Shown in pieces: positions 1 to 17,608 of a DNA stretch of 64,000 bases. This DNA comes from Volvox africanus. Lineage: Eukaryota > Chlorophyta > Chlorophyceae > Chlamydomonadales > Volvocaceae. The stretch lies in the NCBI GenBank assembly GCA_030268105.1, contig BSDZ01000116.1, positions 1,381,001 to 1,445,000 on the forward strand, written 5' to 3'. Position 1 is the stretch's first letter. The number at the start of each line of letters is the position of its first letter. Position numbers and translations under genes: made by a program. The notes beneath the pieces were generated by a model. The model had not been told where the DNA came from, made no database searches, and saw only the letters and a list, made by a program, of their open reading frames with translations.

Positions 1-1226
1 CTTCCAAAAAAACAACTTTATTTTTTGTGGCGTCATGACGAGTAGTAAGTCGGATATTTTATACAACTTGTTTAGATGTAAACAACTAAAATCCGTATTA
101 AAGTCAGCACTTGAGGAAGATAATCTTGAAAATTAACGGAAAGTTGCATGGATCCGATTGCTCAAATATTTTTGAGCTCAAATATTTTCGATGCAGGAAA
201 GACTAGAGAAAAAACGAAATTTTCTTGCTTTCATCTTATTTCTCTAATTGTCTTTTTGCGTATGCAAATAATTTTTAAAATCTGGATTTTCCTTTTATGT
301 CAAAAATGGTTTGTGTTATTGATGGGTCTGATTTTAGTTTTTTTATGGTTTTATGTGTTTATTTAATTTGAAGTTGTAAGAAGCTGCTATAGACGATGCT
401 TCTGCGCCTTAGCTCTTAGCTCGATTGCTTGGATCCGGTTCCCGGAAGGGGGATGGGGTTTAGCCACGGCATCCAGCAACTTGAAAATCGTAACGTTATC
501 ATTGCTGTCATTACAAAAAACTAAAATAATTAGTTAATTAATAAAATATAATAATACTTAGCTATGCATAGTACTTAACAACAGAATCAAGTGTTCTTCT
601 TGTCTATTTCATTACTCCGCCTGCTGGGTAACCACAAAACCACTGCTTGCAGCAACAGCACGCACTGGACGTGACGAGCCGCACGGCACTTCAACGATAT
701 TATACTGTATTCGTCTGTTAAGTTTCAAAAATATTAAAAGTTCAAAAGCCTCACCACATCTTATTTTAAAATGCGTAACGACCGTCATGGCCGATGCGTA
801 CGCAAGTTCGCCTGGACTCCTCAACTCGGTGAACCGCCTCCTTTGAGTCCATGATTAAGTTTTACCAAAGTCGCATCCATGTAAATTACATTTACCACAC
901 TGAGAATAATTCTATTGTCTAATTTTTTCCTAAGGATTATAAATACACCCAATAGGGGTTGGACTCAGTGACAACTTTGGTCATAGACTCCAGGGCAGTC
1001 CACCGGGTTGAGGAGTACAGGCGGGATTGTGATCCTGCGATGCGAAGCTTCCATATAGCTGCATGTAACGAGTCGAGGCATCTTCTCGACTGCATCAAAA
1101 TCGACCGGAATCTTAGAAATGCTTGTTTTCAAATGATTGGGCGTTACGAATTGCCCGCAGTCAGTCCTAGGGCGTGCCCCGTCTTGCTGACCTAACAACG
1201 GGCAAGGTCCTCTTCACAGCGATATC
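1..1226. other. AT-rich stretch without a recognisable gene
   Basis: Both strands hold only short open frames with no family resemblance and no consistent splice-site series. Base composition is clearly more AT-rich than the genes downstream. The last part presumably carries the promoter of the small secreted-protein gene that starts at 1227, but no clear core element was recognised. Confidence 0.5.
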
Positions 1227-2296
1227 ATGGCCTCAAATTTGAGTTTGTACCTGTTACTTCTCGGATTCGCATTGCTGGGATTTACTGTCGAAGGTAATAA
1301 AGTCCATATTCGTTATCAAACTCGAATGAAGCGTGGTCCCCGCACACGGTGGGGGATGCAAGGCGATGGCAGGTAGAGCAACGCCCTTTTACGACGGCAG
1401 TATCCGACCTGGTTCCGGAGCTGTCGTGTTTAACTCTCTTTCACGGGCTCTAGCATGCCCTTCGTCTTGCTCGTTGTCCGTTGCCTGCATACATACCGAC
1501 GCGATCTTCAGGCGGTGATGCCGTACCCCTAAAGCCTTACAATTGGGCTCGCCGGTTCTTGAAGGCAGACAATGTGCCAAAGCTGTCTGAGGATACGGTG
1601 ATTGGGTAGCTTGGCTATGTGGGTACGTACTTTTCCAAAACGATTCCAAAACCCCCAAACCCCAACCATCAGGGGGGGTTGTGTTCTCTGAATACATGCA
1701 TACTAACGGCAATCAATGCCTTTGCGATCATATAATGCATGAATCCTGTATTTCGGTCTTTGCATGTTTATCTGTCTTTTTCTGCCATTTTTAGTGTCTT
1801 TGTATGTCTGTCTTTGTCTGCTTCACCCATCTGCTGTCTTGATACATGAATGTCTTCCTGTACCTTCCCTACACATTCATGCATCTCGAGCTGCAGGGCT
1901 GCGGAGTTGTTGATCAACGTATTTGCAGCCTCTGCCCAAATGGAGACGGAGACACCTGCACTTGCCCCATCGAGCATAAAGATACTGACCTGTCTTTCCA
2001 ATTCAGACAACTGGTTTGTGGTGGTACAAATGCACCATGAAGATGGCGATTTCGACATCATACACGACCTGCTTGTCATGATGATGGATTTTTCGGATTG
2101 TGGCTATCCGCCTTCCATGAACGAGGCCGATATCACCTCAATTTACTTGGGCCCAAAGGCCGATGGATTTGATTTCCGCTGGCGTGGAGAAAAGGTGTGT
2201 GGACGTTGTGGCAGCCGTAAAGTTGTACGCAACCGAGCGAACCGAACGACGCAAGCAATGGCCGTTGTAATCTGCGCTTTATTTGGGTGGAAGTAA
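1227..2296 (+). CDS. Small secreted protein, family not recognised (3 exons, 186 aa)
   Basis: Predicted exons are 1227-1293, 1512-1605 and 1897-2296. The phases agree (1, then 2) and the donors are GTAATA and GTAGCT. Exon 1 encodes a typical signal peptide: Met, a few polar residues, then a Leu-rich core ending near FTVEG, so the product should enter the secretory pathway. The mature part contains cysteines in the contexts LTCLS, SDCGYPP and KVCGRCGS and a basic tail after the CGRC motif. A TGTAA signal lies 193 nt after the stop, which supports the end of the model. The arrangement resembles short extracellular-matrix proteins of volvocine algae (pherophorin-like), but I cannot show that relation from sequence alone. 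A GTGTGT donor just after the GEK residues could end exon 3 early, so the C-terminus is uncertain. Confidence 0.42.
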
Positions 2297-2488
2297 GGCC
2301 GTATGTAGGGCGTATCTGGTGGAATCCGGTGGATCCGGTGGAAAAACATCTTGAAATTAGGTATGGATAATGGCTCGAGTCAGAGGTTCCCTGACCCCGG
2401 GACGGTCGACCCCGGTTGGGTTCTCATTGAATGCTGTTTACGAAGTGAAACAATCTTCAGTAATTGCTAGCTGTCATGCTTCGCCTGT

Positions 2489-2493
2489 TGTAA
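2489..2493 (+). terminator. TGTAA poly(A) signal
   Basis: The pentamer TGTAA is the usual polyadenylation signal of Chlamydomonas-type algae. This copy lies 193 nt downstream of the stop at 2296, a normal 3'-UTR distance in this group. Confidence 0.45.
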
Positions 2494-2519
2494 TCCTTTG
2501 AGATTAATGAAGTCGCGAG

Positions 2520-2620
2520 GATATGTAATTATATACATGTTATGTAATTATACATAATGTATATATGATATAATATATACATAACTATATATATATATAT
2601 ATCATAATATATCATATTTT
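2520..2620. repeat. AT dinucleotide-rich simple repeat
   Basis: Alternating TA/AT steps form an imperfect microsatellite, with the purest part about 2587-2601. It lies in the intergenic space between two convergent genes (stops at 2296 and 3087). Nothing else was seen in 2297-3086 apart from a TGTAA on the minus strand at 2867-2863. Confidence 0.7.
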
Positions 2621-2862
2621 TGGATTACGTTAAGATTATGCATGATGGATGGATGTGGGTTGTTTTATTTTAGGTTTTGATTTGGGTTTAACGCACCCTT
2701 TCTACAATCGTATTTGTAAAACATTTCTTTCTTCTGTCGTGCTGTAACTGTGATACGTGCTGTAACTACGAATTATAATCCTGACTTAGTACTGGCGTGA
2801 GTGAATGAGGTAGTTACCCATGATACGAACAGGACCGGTGCTGAACCAGGGGGTTTGATCGT

Positions 2863-2867
2863 TTACA
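2863..2867 (-). terminator. TGTAA poly(A) signal of the alpha/beta hydrolase gene
   Basis: TTACA on the plus strand reads TGTAA on the minus strand, 220 nt past the hydrolase stop codon at 3089-3087. Position and sequence fit algal 3' ends. Confidence 0.45.
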
Positions 2868-3086
2868 ATTCGCAATAGTGATGGTCCTGTCGTAAATTGT
2901 ATAGATAGACGGATAGATAGATGGTCACTGCCGTCACTGCCTGAACCTGCGGTCACCAGATGTGGCAGGTAGATGGACATCCTCCACTGCCGCCAATCAT
3001 CACACCTGTCGCTCTGCCAAGTCTACAGCTCTCCGTCACAACCACTGTCACTTTTGCAGCTGCTTCAACCGAGGACGCGGTCGTCG

Positions 3087-8109
<5,023 letters not shown>

Positions 8110-8466
8110 ATCTCTTGGATAAATTCACAAGTGAAATGGGTCGGCAACGTCTAGGTTATAGAGTATGTAAGATCGGAATAAACTTGCAATGCAGGTCGTC
8201 AGTTGACCGCGATGAGGTTCCTCATGTCCTCTCATTTTTTATAGGATCCATATGTACGACACTGCACAAAGTAGCTGCGCTCGCCATCTCGCGTTATAAG
8301 AATACCAACACAGGATTTGGTACGCATTAAAAAGAACAGCTTCCAGTCAGCTGTCCTAGTCAGCTTCCAGTCAGCTGTCCTAGTTCTGCAACATACACCA
8401 AATCCTTGTTTTTTTTCTAGAGTTACGCTAGCTTTTTTTATTTATGTCCAGTGAGATTAAGTTTTG
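8110..8466. promoter_or_regulatory. Divergent promoter region with a 24-bp tandem duplication
   Basis: These 357 bp separate the start codons of the minus-strand hydrolase and the plus-strand unknown gene, so both promoters must lie here or overlap the 5' UTRs. An exact 24-bp direct duplication (8337-8360 and 8361-8384, each containing CAGCTTCCAGTCAGC) lies 83-130 bp before the right-hand start. Each copy contains two CAGCT/CAGTC-like motifs. Whether these bind a factor is unknown. Confidence 0.5.
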
Positions 8467-11400
8467 ATGCCTCAAACTCGAGGGCGAAGCACTAGCCTGC
8501 AGCGCGGCTCTCGCGCGGGGTCTACAAAACGTGGGCAACGATCCAGCGCGCAAAGGCGGTTGTCAGACCTACATGAGCGACCAGCATGGGATGTACGTAA
8601 AACGCGAAAAACTCTGGCGGCGGTGGCGTCAGATGCATTGCCAAAAGTGCATACGTCACGGTGCATGTAGGCAACTTCCTCAAATCTCGAGAAATTAAAG
8701 CTGACGGCTGAAGAGCAGGTAAATCTGACACGATAAGTATTCAATCAACAATTCTTGGTGTAATTGTCGCCGGCCTCCATGAACAGGAGCGTCGCAGGGC
8801 CTCCCGCGTCTCCAAGAACCGGCCTTTAACAACATTTGACGTTAAGCGCGACTTTGTCGAAGGTAGGATCCAAACAAACACAGAAACTAGAGAGTTGGTA
8901 ATGCATCCCAGCCATCGCACCAGACGCTGTAAACCTCGTGCCCGCCATACCACCCGCCCTTAAGTCAAACAGTTGCAACGTTCTCCCACCATTAACGGAA
9001 GAAAGAACCTTCGCAATCAGAGACGTTTGGCACTTTCCACAATTGCCACTTTCCACCCTTGGCGGTCCCCAACGATTTGCTGCCCATGACAATCATCAGA
9101 AGCACCCATGCACCCACGTTCCTGAGAACCCAATATTAACCGTACCATTCGCCTCTCGGTACTCAATCTTCTGGGTCTTGTCCTCCAGGCAACACAGATT
9201 ACCACCTTCAGCTCAAATATTCTTTTGGATCATGTACCTTGTTATTATCGTTATTGGTAGTAATAATTGTAGAAGTATATTCCTCTTCGTTACTTTTGTA
9301 TTCACACTAGTTCATCCTCTTCTTGTCTTCTGATCAGCCGCTGTGCGCAAGTCTCACCTTACCCCATAATGGATTGCAGCATGGGCCAAGCACGTCACCA
9401 GCAGCGCCCCCCTTCACGGGGACACCGACCCAGATCAAGATCACCCCCGCAGCAGCTCTGTGACTCGCGACATGTCCGGAATCAACTACGGCAGCGTTGT
9501 AGAAATGCTGCGCAAATCACCAAGCTCGGTTTCCCGTGGGCGACCCCACGGCATAGCGGCCTTGGCTGACACTGCTGACACACGGCGCCACCATCGCGTC
9601 TCTAGTGATGGCACCGCTGGAGGCTCAACGTGTGCTCCCCGTGGAGCGGACTCCCTGGAAGAAATTTGTACCTTAGCCTCCGGGCAGTTGCTCTCTAACA
9701 TAAGCTCAGTGTCGGCCGCCATAGCTCCTGTTCGTAGCACCGGCGACAGTACCTGGGCGACAGTAGAGGCAGCGAGCGCATCTGCAGGTTCGTCAGCGAC
9801 ATTGGTTCCGGCGGCAGTAGCTGAGACCGGTAGCCGCACGTCGCAACGGGCATCAGCGACTGCGGCGGGCAAGGGGCGTGACGTGGCCCCGGCATTAGGC
9901 GAGGCGGCGGGCGCCTCCGCGGCGGCAGCGGCTGAGGCTGCAGCAGACGCTGGTTGCAGCGGCAGCAGCGGAACGATACTGCATCGTGCTGGGGTCGGCA
10001 TCACGTCAGTCGAGCTGCGACGACCAAGGTGCTCCAGTGGGAGAAGGCTTGTGTCTGCGTGGACGAAAATTGAAACCCGGGGGCATAATTGAAACATGAA
10101 CCCATGCCTCGGGGGTTGATATTTAGAGAAAGGTTGGGATGTGGTAGCCTACTATCCGACAGCGCATAGATTAGGGGCGTACGGAAATAACGAGCCATGG
10201 GTCACAGAAACTTACCAGTCGGTATGGGAAAACAATTGACCCGTAGGTTACTACAGGGATTTGTTGGCTCTCAGCACACCTCCTCAGAGCCGTTAAGGGG
10301 CTCACGCACCTAGCCAACAAAACATCGTGGAAATGGGTTGCGTGAGCTGACTACCCCGTCACATGTCACATGACTACACATGTCTGAAACGATGTGTGGA
10401 AGTGGGCTAGTGTGATGTGGGGTTGCCTAGCGTAATGGGACACGTTAGGGAAGGGCACACTTGAGGAAAGGCGCTTGCAACGTGTTTCGCCGGATGGCTG
10501 GTCAAAACCGCCTTTCCATGGCTGGTCAAAACCGCTTAGTGTCGCGCCTTCCCGCGATTCCCGTGCTCCCAAACGCAGATTCAATCCTGCAGATGCCACA
10601 ACCATCATCGCCTTTCGTGAAGGTAGCGACGACGACGGCGAGGACGATAACAGCGCTCGGCAGCGCAGCAGCAGTAGCAGCCCCGACCATGGTACAACAG
10701 CAGCAGTAGCGGCTATGCGGGGAGGAGCTAGAGGCGGGGGAAAGACTGATCCTCTGACGGCGGCGTTTGAGGCGGCGCTCTTGGGCCGTGAAGGTGGCGG
10801 GCCGGCCTCGTCAGTCAGGGGCGGAAGCGCAACCCTGGCTTGGGCGACTAGTCGAGATGCTGCGTCGCCTCTCGATGCTGCTGCAGTGAGCGAATGGGGG
10901 GGGGTGAAGCGGAACCGGGAGGAGGAAAGGAGGGAGGGAGGAGAACGTTGGTTGGAATGTTGCCAGGTAGGAAAGATAAGGAAAGTGGGAAGAAGAGAGT
11001 TTAGGGTACGAGTAATAAAGAGGAGAAGAAAAGTGCAATTGCATGAGTAAATCAATAGGGCCCTCGTTTCGATTACTCTCCCTTCATTGAGGCTCTGTAC
11101 CATGCTGTAGTCGGGCACAGACAGATGATGCAATGCCGGCAGGAGGAACTTCGACCAGACTTAGCCTCGGCGTTGGGGGGCCGCAGGTGTGCAGGCTTCG
11201 TATGTATGGGGCAGAAGCGCCTCCCCCCCCGTCCCCCCCCGTCCCCACCAATGCCACCGCTCCCTGGTTTGACATGGCAACACCATTACTTCGCTCTTAT
11301 CCTGATGGGACCTATCATGTCAGCAATACATGCTCGCTGCTCAACGCTCAGGAACGTTAATTATACCTTTATTGCATGAGAAAGTGGATCCTGAGGATGT

Positions 11401-13800
11401 TGCATCCGTGGGCACGATGATCCAGGGATTCTAGGATGTTCATAAGAATATGCAACCCTGCCCTACAGTCGGATGTGGAGCGGCGCCTACATGCGGTGGA
11501 GTCAGCGCTTGGACTCACCGCCAGGGGCCTAGCTGGTGGTGGAGGCGGAGGCGGAAGTGGTCGGCAGCTGCTTCAGGAGGAGGTTTCGGAGCTGCGTCGG
11601 GAGCTGCAGCAGGTAGGTGTATTTTCCGAGAACGTGAAAGGGGGGAATCGAAAACCCGACAGGAATGGAATCAAAATGTGCAGTGAAGTGGTGTGTGTGC
11701 AGCTCTGACATACTCAGCTTAAAATCCTCATCCGGAACTCCTGCAGGTGCAGATGGATAATGTGAAGCTGCGTCAAGAGCTGAGTACCTTCTCCACGCAC
11801 GCTAGCGCCATGATGACGCAGCTGCAGGTGAGCTTGGGGGTCAGTGGGCTGGCGATTCCACCACACTATGGGGTAGGGGGCATGAAGAGGGGGGATATGG
11901 GTTGGAGGAGGAGAGGGGAGGGAAGATATGCTCGTATCAGTTTCCTTTGCAGGATATGGATTGCCATCATATTGTTACATCATATATTCATACAGAACAG
12001 GATAGAAAGAGGTATTTGGCTTTCAGCTTCACGCTTATGTACACGGTCGCCTCCCCATCCCATCCCACACGCACATCCACATATAGCTTAATGGTATCCC
12101 ACTCTGTAACGCTTAAACACACATGCGCCTTTCCGTGCCACCCTTGCATTAATATCCCAAGCATTTTCGTGACCTATTTATTGATCTTCCATTTGCATTT
12201 GTCTGTCACGTCTCCGATAATGTGATAATGGTCTGTGGCGACGACTACGAGCAGGCTCAAGTCCAACAGCTTCTTCGTCGCTCGAGTGGCGGTGGTGGCG
12301 GCATCGATACGGGAACATCTACGGCCGCTACTGCTACCTCAGCAGTAGCAGCAGCAGTAGCACCCTTACCACTATCTGCCAGACCTCAGCGACCCGCGCC
12401 GTCATCCCGCACCGCGCAGCAGCAGGCCGCGATGGTAACAACAGGTGCCCCTACCGCCGCCGCGTCCATTCCCACCACAATTATTGCATCCGCGGGTGCC
12501 GGTTATGCGCCGCACGGCGGACTGTATGGCAATCGACCCTTGCCACATCCGCACCAGTCCGCGGCGCAGAACCATCAGCCACCCTCGTTGGCGGAGCAAT
12601 CCCAGCCAGTTGTACGGCGTAACATCTTTTCCGACCTGGATATATCTAGTTTTCGACCCATGGGCACGACGGGAACACTGAGGAATGGCGAAGAAGATGA
12701 GGCGCCGGCTGGCACACCGGTTGCCGCCGCCGCCGCCGCCGCTTACCAGCCGGTTACCGGAGGCTACACGCCGCCTCCAGCGGCGGCATCCGCATCGCCA
12801 CTCATCGACATAGCCTTGGTGCCGAGCGCGTCATACACAGTGCCTGTACGGGACATAGATGGCTCGGAGCTGGCGCTGCCATCATTTTCAGCGTTCAGGT
12901 GAGGCCCTCATGTCTAATGCGAAAAGGAGCTGGGGTTTACCCCGCCACTGGCTCGTGCGGGCGTGTGTCATTAGCCTGATCGGTCATTTTGCTTTAACGA
13001 GGTGGTGCGCATTCTATGCACAGGAGGACACATATATGCATCTCTCCGAACAGGATAGAGAACAAAAGTGTAATTATTAGGCAAGTATTAGATCTACCAC
13101 TATGAAAAGAGGAACAACATAACAAGGTGACGTAGAGAGCCTGCATGGGTTCCTGTGTGACCAATATCCTCTGTGCCACCCACATGTGGGTCAGCTCAGT
13201 TCCTTTCCTTCATTCGTGTTACCTAACAGGCGGTCCGCTAGCACCGTGGCGTTCACTGCGGCACGCCCGGCCACGAGTGGTACCATCGACGGGTCCCATA
13301 ACCCGCACCAATCAGCCAATTTAAACGCTGCCGCTGCACCCGAACCCGTAATGCGTCTCTCCCCTTCCAATGCGCACTCCAACGTCGCCGTGGTGCAGCC
13401 ACGGCCCTTTCCCACTCAATACCAGCCTCGAAGCATTGGCGGTGTTATCGTCAAGCCAGGTAACTCGTCAGTGTCGGTACCGCCGCCACCGGCCACCGGC
13501 GTCGGAATGACGGCAGCGTCAGCCGCCGGCGGAGCAAACGCCGTCGGTGGCACTTACACGGCCTCGCTAGCAACATCCACCGCAGCGGCCGCGACAGGTT
13601 CAAATGCTGCAGCGGTGGCACTCGCGCGGACGCACTCTGGCCTGCCACAGCCGCTGGTGTTCAGCGTAGGCCCGGAGTTCCGGACGGCGCGGGCGACGGG
13701 GCTGTCCGCAGAAAACTCGTTATCCCTGTCGGCACACACAGCGGCGGCAGCGGCAGTGCGTGCAAAGTCATCCTTACCTGCACCAGCGGGGCCGCGCTGA
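8467..13800 (+). CDS. Unrecognised coiled-coil, low-complexity protein (about 9 exons, 914 aa)
   Basis: Predicted exons are 8467-8592, 8787-8862, 9380-10028, 10579-10966, 11121-11186, 11469-11612, 11747-11827, 12255-12898 and 13230-13800. All phases match and the total is exactly 915 codons. The N-terminus is very basic (Arg/Ser-rich, about 70 residues). The middle is Ala/Ser-rich. Exons 6 and 7 encode a heptad-like coiled coil (EEVSELRRELQQ, then KLRQEL), flanked by a run of glycines. The last 400 residues are Ala/Pro/Gln-rich with one conserved-looking island, NIFSDLDISSF. I do not recognise a family. The coiled coil suggests oligomerisation and the basic N-terminus could bind nucleic acid or acidic partners, but both are guesses. 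Exon 5 is the weakest call: its frame stays open to 11360, so a longer exon there is possible. Confidence 0.6.
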
Positions 13801-15954
13801 CCGCAGCGTGTGCAAGTTTTTCATCTTATGACGATGTGGGGCGAAATCAGATTCTAGTCACTAGGCAGTCAAATTCAATTGAAGGTGTCAGGGTTTGTTT
13901 CAGGAACTTCTAACATCAAAGAAAGAGCGGCGCAGGACGCCGTTGGAAAACCCAACTGGGCCATAGTGTTCCTGAGCCTGTCCTCGTTCCCGTCCTTCCT
14001 ATCCGCAGCACCACCTCATGCGTGTTGTCCTTGCACCGTTGGTACCCACACCATACTCTCCTCTTGACTTAGTGCCTAGACTTGGTCAGACATGTGCCAA
14101 GAGGCCAATGTATTTTTGCCCTGCTGTGTGAATACCTGTTATTGCAAACACGGTTCCAAGGAACGTTTTTGAGCCAAACAAAGTTAAAATACATATTCGT
14201 CAACTGCGTATCATGCAAGCATTTACGGTTCCCATGCTTTCCCTGCGCCGCACAACCACATGTGGTACAAACGGGCCTCAACAATTGCCCTTAAACTTGT
14301 TAGCACATTACACACTCCTTCCATGCACAAAGTGTTGACCAAACCCATCAGTGATATCACAAACGACAATGTAGCGGACTTGCAATACCTGATTTCACAC
14401 GAAAAGTCGGCCAATTTCGTAGATTTTGAACTGGCAGATTGACACTTAAGACTGATATAGGGTTGACTTTGCTAAGGCTTAAGGGCTGGGATTTCCGAAG
14501 GCACACCACGCGCGCCTGCAGCCTCCAAAGACATCTATGAACCCGCACAACTGTATTCCAGTGGCAGCTCACATAACCTTCATGGTCATCTATCAAGGCG
14601 TCTACTCGTTCCTATTTATTTTTCCCAACACAAGCGTCGTTCTTCATGATCTCAGCTAGTGAATTTCGCTTCTATTTCCGTCAAAGCCCGTGAGGGCGGT
14701 AGGGTAATATACAGTCCATCCGCCAGAGGTCCGGCAACCCTCTACGTCTCAGATCTCTCGCATTATATCACACCACGTTGCAGAAGGCGGTCGGGTGGAG
14801 TGACCCAAATCCCCGCGCTGTGCACCTATGCCCCGGGCTCCGTCAGCCGTCACATTGAACCATCAAGATCCGCGACGATCCATGCCTCTGTCCCATAACA
14901 AAACGTCGCATCGAACGACAGTCGTCAGCTCGACAGTGGCCACACGAGCCCTGCCGGCGTTAGCAGCTTAGGTTTAACCAGAGCGGATGAACCATACATA
15001 GGGACCTCACGGTTCGTGACACTGGCAATAGTCATCAGAACGTCAAGTGCGGTTTCTTGAACTGTCCGTCAGGAATTTCCACCAACCCGACATTAAATAA
15101 ACCATACGCATATGCCCTCATAACTCGAGAAAAAGGTCCTATGCACCTATCACATTTCGAGTCCGCCGGAGAAGGCACCCTAGCTGCATGGCAACATTCC
15201 ATCTTCCTTTCCTATTTGAATGAAGCGAAAGTTCCCAAACACAATCAAATGGCCAGCGCGCGTATTACTCGCACCAGTGAAGCTCAGGAGGTGAGAAGCA
15301 TGTCGGATATGCATTCATGCACATCTCAGTGCAAAGCCAGGCACGGACCTGAATGATTTGTACACGTCGGGTTTTGAGAATGTCCACATGCAATAAAACT
15401 GGGTTCCTAGCTCCACTGTGAAACATGCCTCGACGCATAGGGTACACAGCCATTAGTCCCCGTTTAATGGAAACGCCGTATGGCACCTGCCATGCGGCCA
15501 TCTTTATTTGGCTCTTCTTGCTTCTTCGCAGCATGCAATGAGGTAGCGCCACATGCCACTTGCATAACTGCTGCTACTTCACTGCCATTCTGAATTCATA
15601 TTATTGAAATCGCAAGACGGTTTACGCTACATAAATGTCCGCAGCATTTCACAGTGCTTACTGGTGTCAAAACTGCCCTTATGATATGTGCTTCTCGGCA
15701 AAGCAAGTGTCCGTATGCAAGAAATATGTCAGGCCCCTCTGTTCAACCGGTATGGTACCATGGCGACGTGATAATTCCAACTGCCCATGACCATACCATG
15801 CCGCGGCTAATGCCGGCAGCCAATGACGACCCATCATGAACTGCCATGGCCCGGGGCATGGTCACGGCTGCGACCCGGGACAAAATGCTCACAGTCCACC
15901 ATGTCATCCAACTTCAGTCGCCAAGTTAATCGCCCGCGTAAAAACACCGGCGAT
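13801..15954. other. Intergenic, no gene recognised
   Basis: This gap lies between two convergent genes (plus-strand stop at 13800, minus-strand stop at 15955). Only short open frames with no recognisable motifs or exon series were found on either strand. It should contain the 3' UTRs of both neighbours. Confidence 0.5.
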
Positions 15955-17608
15955 CTAATTCTTTCCGGACTTTGAGGCCAGGTACTTGATCCCCGCGTTC
16001 TTAATATCCGCCATCGCCTCGACGCCGTTTAGGCGGCCTTCCATGAGTGAGTTGAAGGTGTTGACAACAAGCTTGTCATGGACTTCGTTCGGAAAGTACT
16101 TCAGCCACACCCTGTTGATGTGATCCCGAACGCCTGCCTTAATGTCAAAGACGACGGTGACGTCCTTCGTCACATCAAAGGCAGCCTGTGGCCTGATGCG
16201 GCCGTTGAACATACCCCGCCCAAACATAGCGAAGAATTCCTCCTCTGTGTGGCGATGATGCAAACCAAGGTAGCCAATGGGCTCGAAGAACCGGAACATG
16301 GTTTGGTAGCGCAGCCTGTAACCAGACTTTTCGAGAGAATAGATGAAGAACCTATCCTGTGATAATTCGCCATCGGCTGGAAAACCTTTGGACACGAGGA
16401 GGGCTTTAATTTTGTCTGAAAGCGGCGGCTCGTGTTTACTGCCGTAGTCCTGGCCCTTAATCGTGTTGAAATAGTCGTACAGGTCGGAACGCACGGCTTC
16501 GTACCGCGACTTATGAAAGCCGTACACCCACAGGTGACCCATAGTTCCATTTACACGGATGACTCCCTCGGCGTACTTTCTATCGTCTAGAAACGCCGAG
16601 TTATCCATATCCAGCAGGCTCACGATGCCGATCTCCCGCTGGTCGATGGATAAGTCAATCATCTGGGCAAGCAACTGCACGGCGCGTAGGAACCCAGGTC
16701 ATTACTTTAAGAGAACGTGACGGTAGGATTGAAGGGTAGCTTAAGTGAGACGCATGCGAGAGAAGCGAATGAACATCATTAGACAGAATCACGGCAACTG
16801 TGGAATTGTAACGGAGCATCGCTAACGCGCAAGAACACACAGCAATTCATCTGGGTGGGAAACATCGCGAGCAAAATATCTCAGAGTGTCTGCATATTGA
16901 ATGACTACTGCCGTCAGCTACAAGAGAAGTATGGCATTAATGTCCTGCACCCGGCCATCCCGCCTAGAAACCCTTCTTGTTGGAGGCAAGATGTCAGCCC
17001 TAACACACCTGCAGCGCCTGCGGATGAACGACATTGTCTTCCTCTATGATAATGAGGCCGTCATAGCCCATTATGTCGAAAGTGAAGGTTTTCACAAAGT
17101 GATGATGTAGCCCAGTGCAAAGGTTAGCTTTGTGCCGAATGTATGCAATACTAGAGGACTCTGGAAAATGCAGGTCCTGATTAATGATATAGTCGGCTCC
17201 ACCGTCTTGGGAAATGAAGAGGTCGAACTTCTCCACGCCCTCGCTTCTCATGACAGCTGGCAGTGACCGCCGAATGACCTCGGCCCGATTAAAGCACATG
17301 TAAACAACTGCTATCCGGTTGCATTTCTTGAAGTCTCCTACGAGCTCTTTGCGTGCCGTAGAATAGTCCCGATACAGTTCATCCATGTAGGACGCCGCCA
17401 GACCCGGATTAGATTCGCCAAGCTGTCTGCGAGGACGCTGATATAAGCCATGCAATGATTTTTCTGTTAAAGAGGAATCTGTTGAGCCAAGCTTGCGCTG
17501 TTTAACTTGGCCCGCAACAGTATCTTGGGAAGAAGTAACATAGGCGAGACGTGAAAATGATATACCTATGACCCATATTATCATCCAAGAAACCCAGCCT
17601 TTACACAT
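15955..17608 (-). CDS. Type II membrane glycosyltransferase, GT13 (MGAT1/POMGNT1)-like
   Basis: Two exons, 17608-17009 and 16674-15955, join in phase 0 across a 334-nt GT-AG intron to give 439 residues. A hydrophobic segment at residues ~6-25 after a short cytoplasmic start fits a Golgi type II signal anchor. The GT-A fold follows: VVYMCFNRAEVIRRSLPAV (start of the sugar-nucleotide fold), FISQDGG, AYIRHK, then GYDGLIIIEEDN, the position of the metal-binding EDD motif of GT13 enzymes. Downstream, GELSQDRFF matches the place of the catalytic acidic residue, followed by GYLGLHHRHTEEEF. GT13 enzymes add beta-linked N-acetylglucosamine to mannose on glycoproteins; the donor here is inferred. The third residue of the metal motif is Asn rather than Asp, which could affect metal binding. 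It could belong to an algal side branch rather than be the true MGAT1. Confidence 0.8.
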
